A stretch of DNA of 64,000 nt, from NCBI GenBank assembly GCA_910591455.2, contig OU342808.1:17439121-17503120 (forward strand). The letters are read 5' to 3'. This document shows, piece by piece, positions 63,520-64,000 of this stretch (the first letter of the stretch is position 1; every line of letters begins with the position of its first letter). Below the pieces are notes generated by a model. The model was not told the origin of the DNA and ran no database searches. It saw only the letters and a list, made by a program, of their open reading frames with translations. The position numbers and the translations under genes are program-made. The DNA comes from Pholis gunnellus. Lineage: Eukaryota > Chordata > Actinopteri > Perciformes > Pholidae.

Positions 63520-64000
63520 GGGATGGTCGGTTGGTCCACCACTTTGACCCAGATTTAAATATCTCAGCAGCTATTGGATTATCATATCAACATACATCAA
63601 TGGTTCCCACACACAATCCTAATGATTTTGGTGATTCCCTGACTTTACTTCAAGATATTTGCAGTTTTGAGTGAAATATTTCAGCAACTAATGGATGGAT
63701 TCCAATTAAATGTGGTACAGACACTAATGTCCCCTTCAAGATGAATGGTAATAACTTTGGGGGTCCCTTAAATGTTCATCTAGCGCCATCATCAGGTAAA
63801 AATTTCAATTTTGGTTAATGACTAAATACCGACAAAATGTGCTAGTTATTGGGAGCTAACATGTCAAAGTAACATGTTGAACTTAGTAAACATCTAACCT
63901 GCTTATCGTTAGCATGTTAGCGTTGCTATTGACTGTATCACTTAGCTTAAAGAAAGCACTGCTGTGCCCAAGTACAGCCTCACAGAGCGGCTAGCGGGGT
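63520..64000. repeat. high-copy teleost interspersed repeat, cut by window end
   Basis: The segment carries TTGGTCCACCACTTTGACCC, two related subunits (ATCTCAGCAGCTATTGGATT and ATTTCAGCAACTAATGGATG), TTCATCTAGCGCCATCATCA, and TTAGCATGTTAGCGTTGC. It ends CCCAAGTACAGCCTCACAGA. I recognise this order from a very abundant, internally repetitive teleost element. It lies within mvb12b intron 7 and continues past 64000. Confidence 0.7.

Larger units (their letters stand above)
54457..64000 (+). other. mvb12b: mvb12b intron 7, 5' part (continues past window)
   Basis: At least 9.5 kb follow the exon 7 donor with no recognisable next exon. The stretch holds a (GT)n tract at 55806-55827, a T run at 56170-56191, an (AT)n tract at 60443-60461, candidate conserved blocks near 59560-60300, 61600-62000 and 62420-62770, and an interspersed repeat from about 63520 to the end. 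Long introns at this position fit the very large mammalian gene. Confidence 0.65.

Noticed and set aside
1..64000. CRISPR arrays, tRNA or rRNA genes, bacterial operons, intact transposons or a novel defence-like system
   Set aside because: I saw no spaced direct repeats, no tRNA-like cloverleaf with box A/B, and no clustered long open frames. The sequence is ordinary vertebrate gene-desert and intron DNA.

Overview
This window looks like teleost fish genomic DNA. The evidence is one spliced vertebrate gene with consensus GT-AG introns, many microsatellites ((CA)n, (GA)n, long C and G runs), and degenerate copies of interspersed repeats of types familiar from ray-finned fishes. I see no bacterial or viral gene organisation. 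Almost all open reading frames longer than 60 codons are chance openings in non-coding sequence.

The only gene I can support is a partial, plus-strand copy of the ESCRT-I subunit gene mvb12b (formerly fam125b). A CpG-containing, TATA-less promoter with a consensus ETS site lies at about 39.0 kb. A non-coding first exon ends at 39100. Six coding exons follow (40869-40973, 45020-45115, 46902-46992, 47954-48083, 48227-48337, 54395-54456). Joined, they stay open in one frame for 194 residues plus one base. They cover the membrane-binding MABP domain and the start of the linker. The C-terminal exons, including the UMA domain, must lie beyond 64000.

Layout. 1-39000 is a gene desert upstream of mvb12b. 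It holds a decayed L2/CR1-like LINE 3' end (3545-4182), two degenerate copies of one fish MITE-like family in opposite orientation (8411-8545 and 18384-18760), a second MITE-like element (28021-28358), a near-palindromic foldback element (37491-37663), a repeat-like fragment (33895-34055), and several AT-rich, TAATTA- and octamer-containing blocks that resemble conserved non-coding elements. 39001-54456 is the gene, with two CpG-rich patches inside introns. 54457-64000 is the start of a long intron 7, ending inside another common fish interspersed repeat that runs off the window.

In mammals the neighbours of MVB12B are PBX3 and LMX1B. Both are developmental transcription factor genes, so a regulatory-rich desert and long introns would be expected if synteny holds, but neither gene is visible here. 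I found no CRISPR array, tRNA, rRNA, intact transposon or novel multi-gene system. The most useful leads are the shortened MABP loop and apparently short linker of the mvb12b copy, the intronic CpG islands, and the candidate conserved non-coding blocks.
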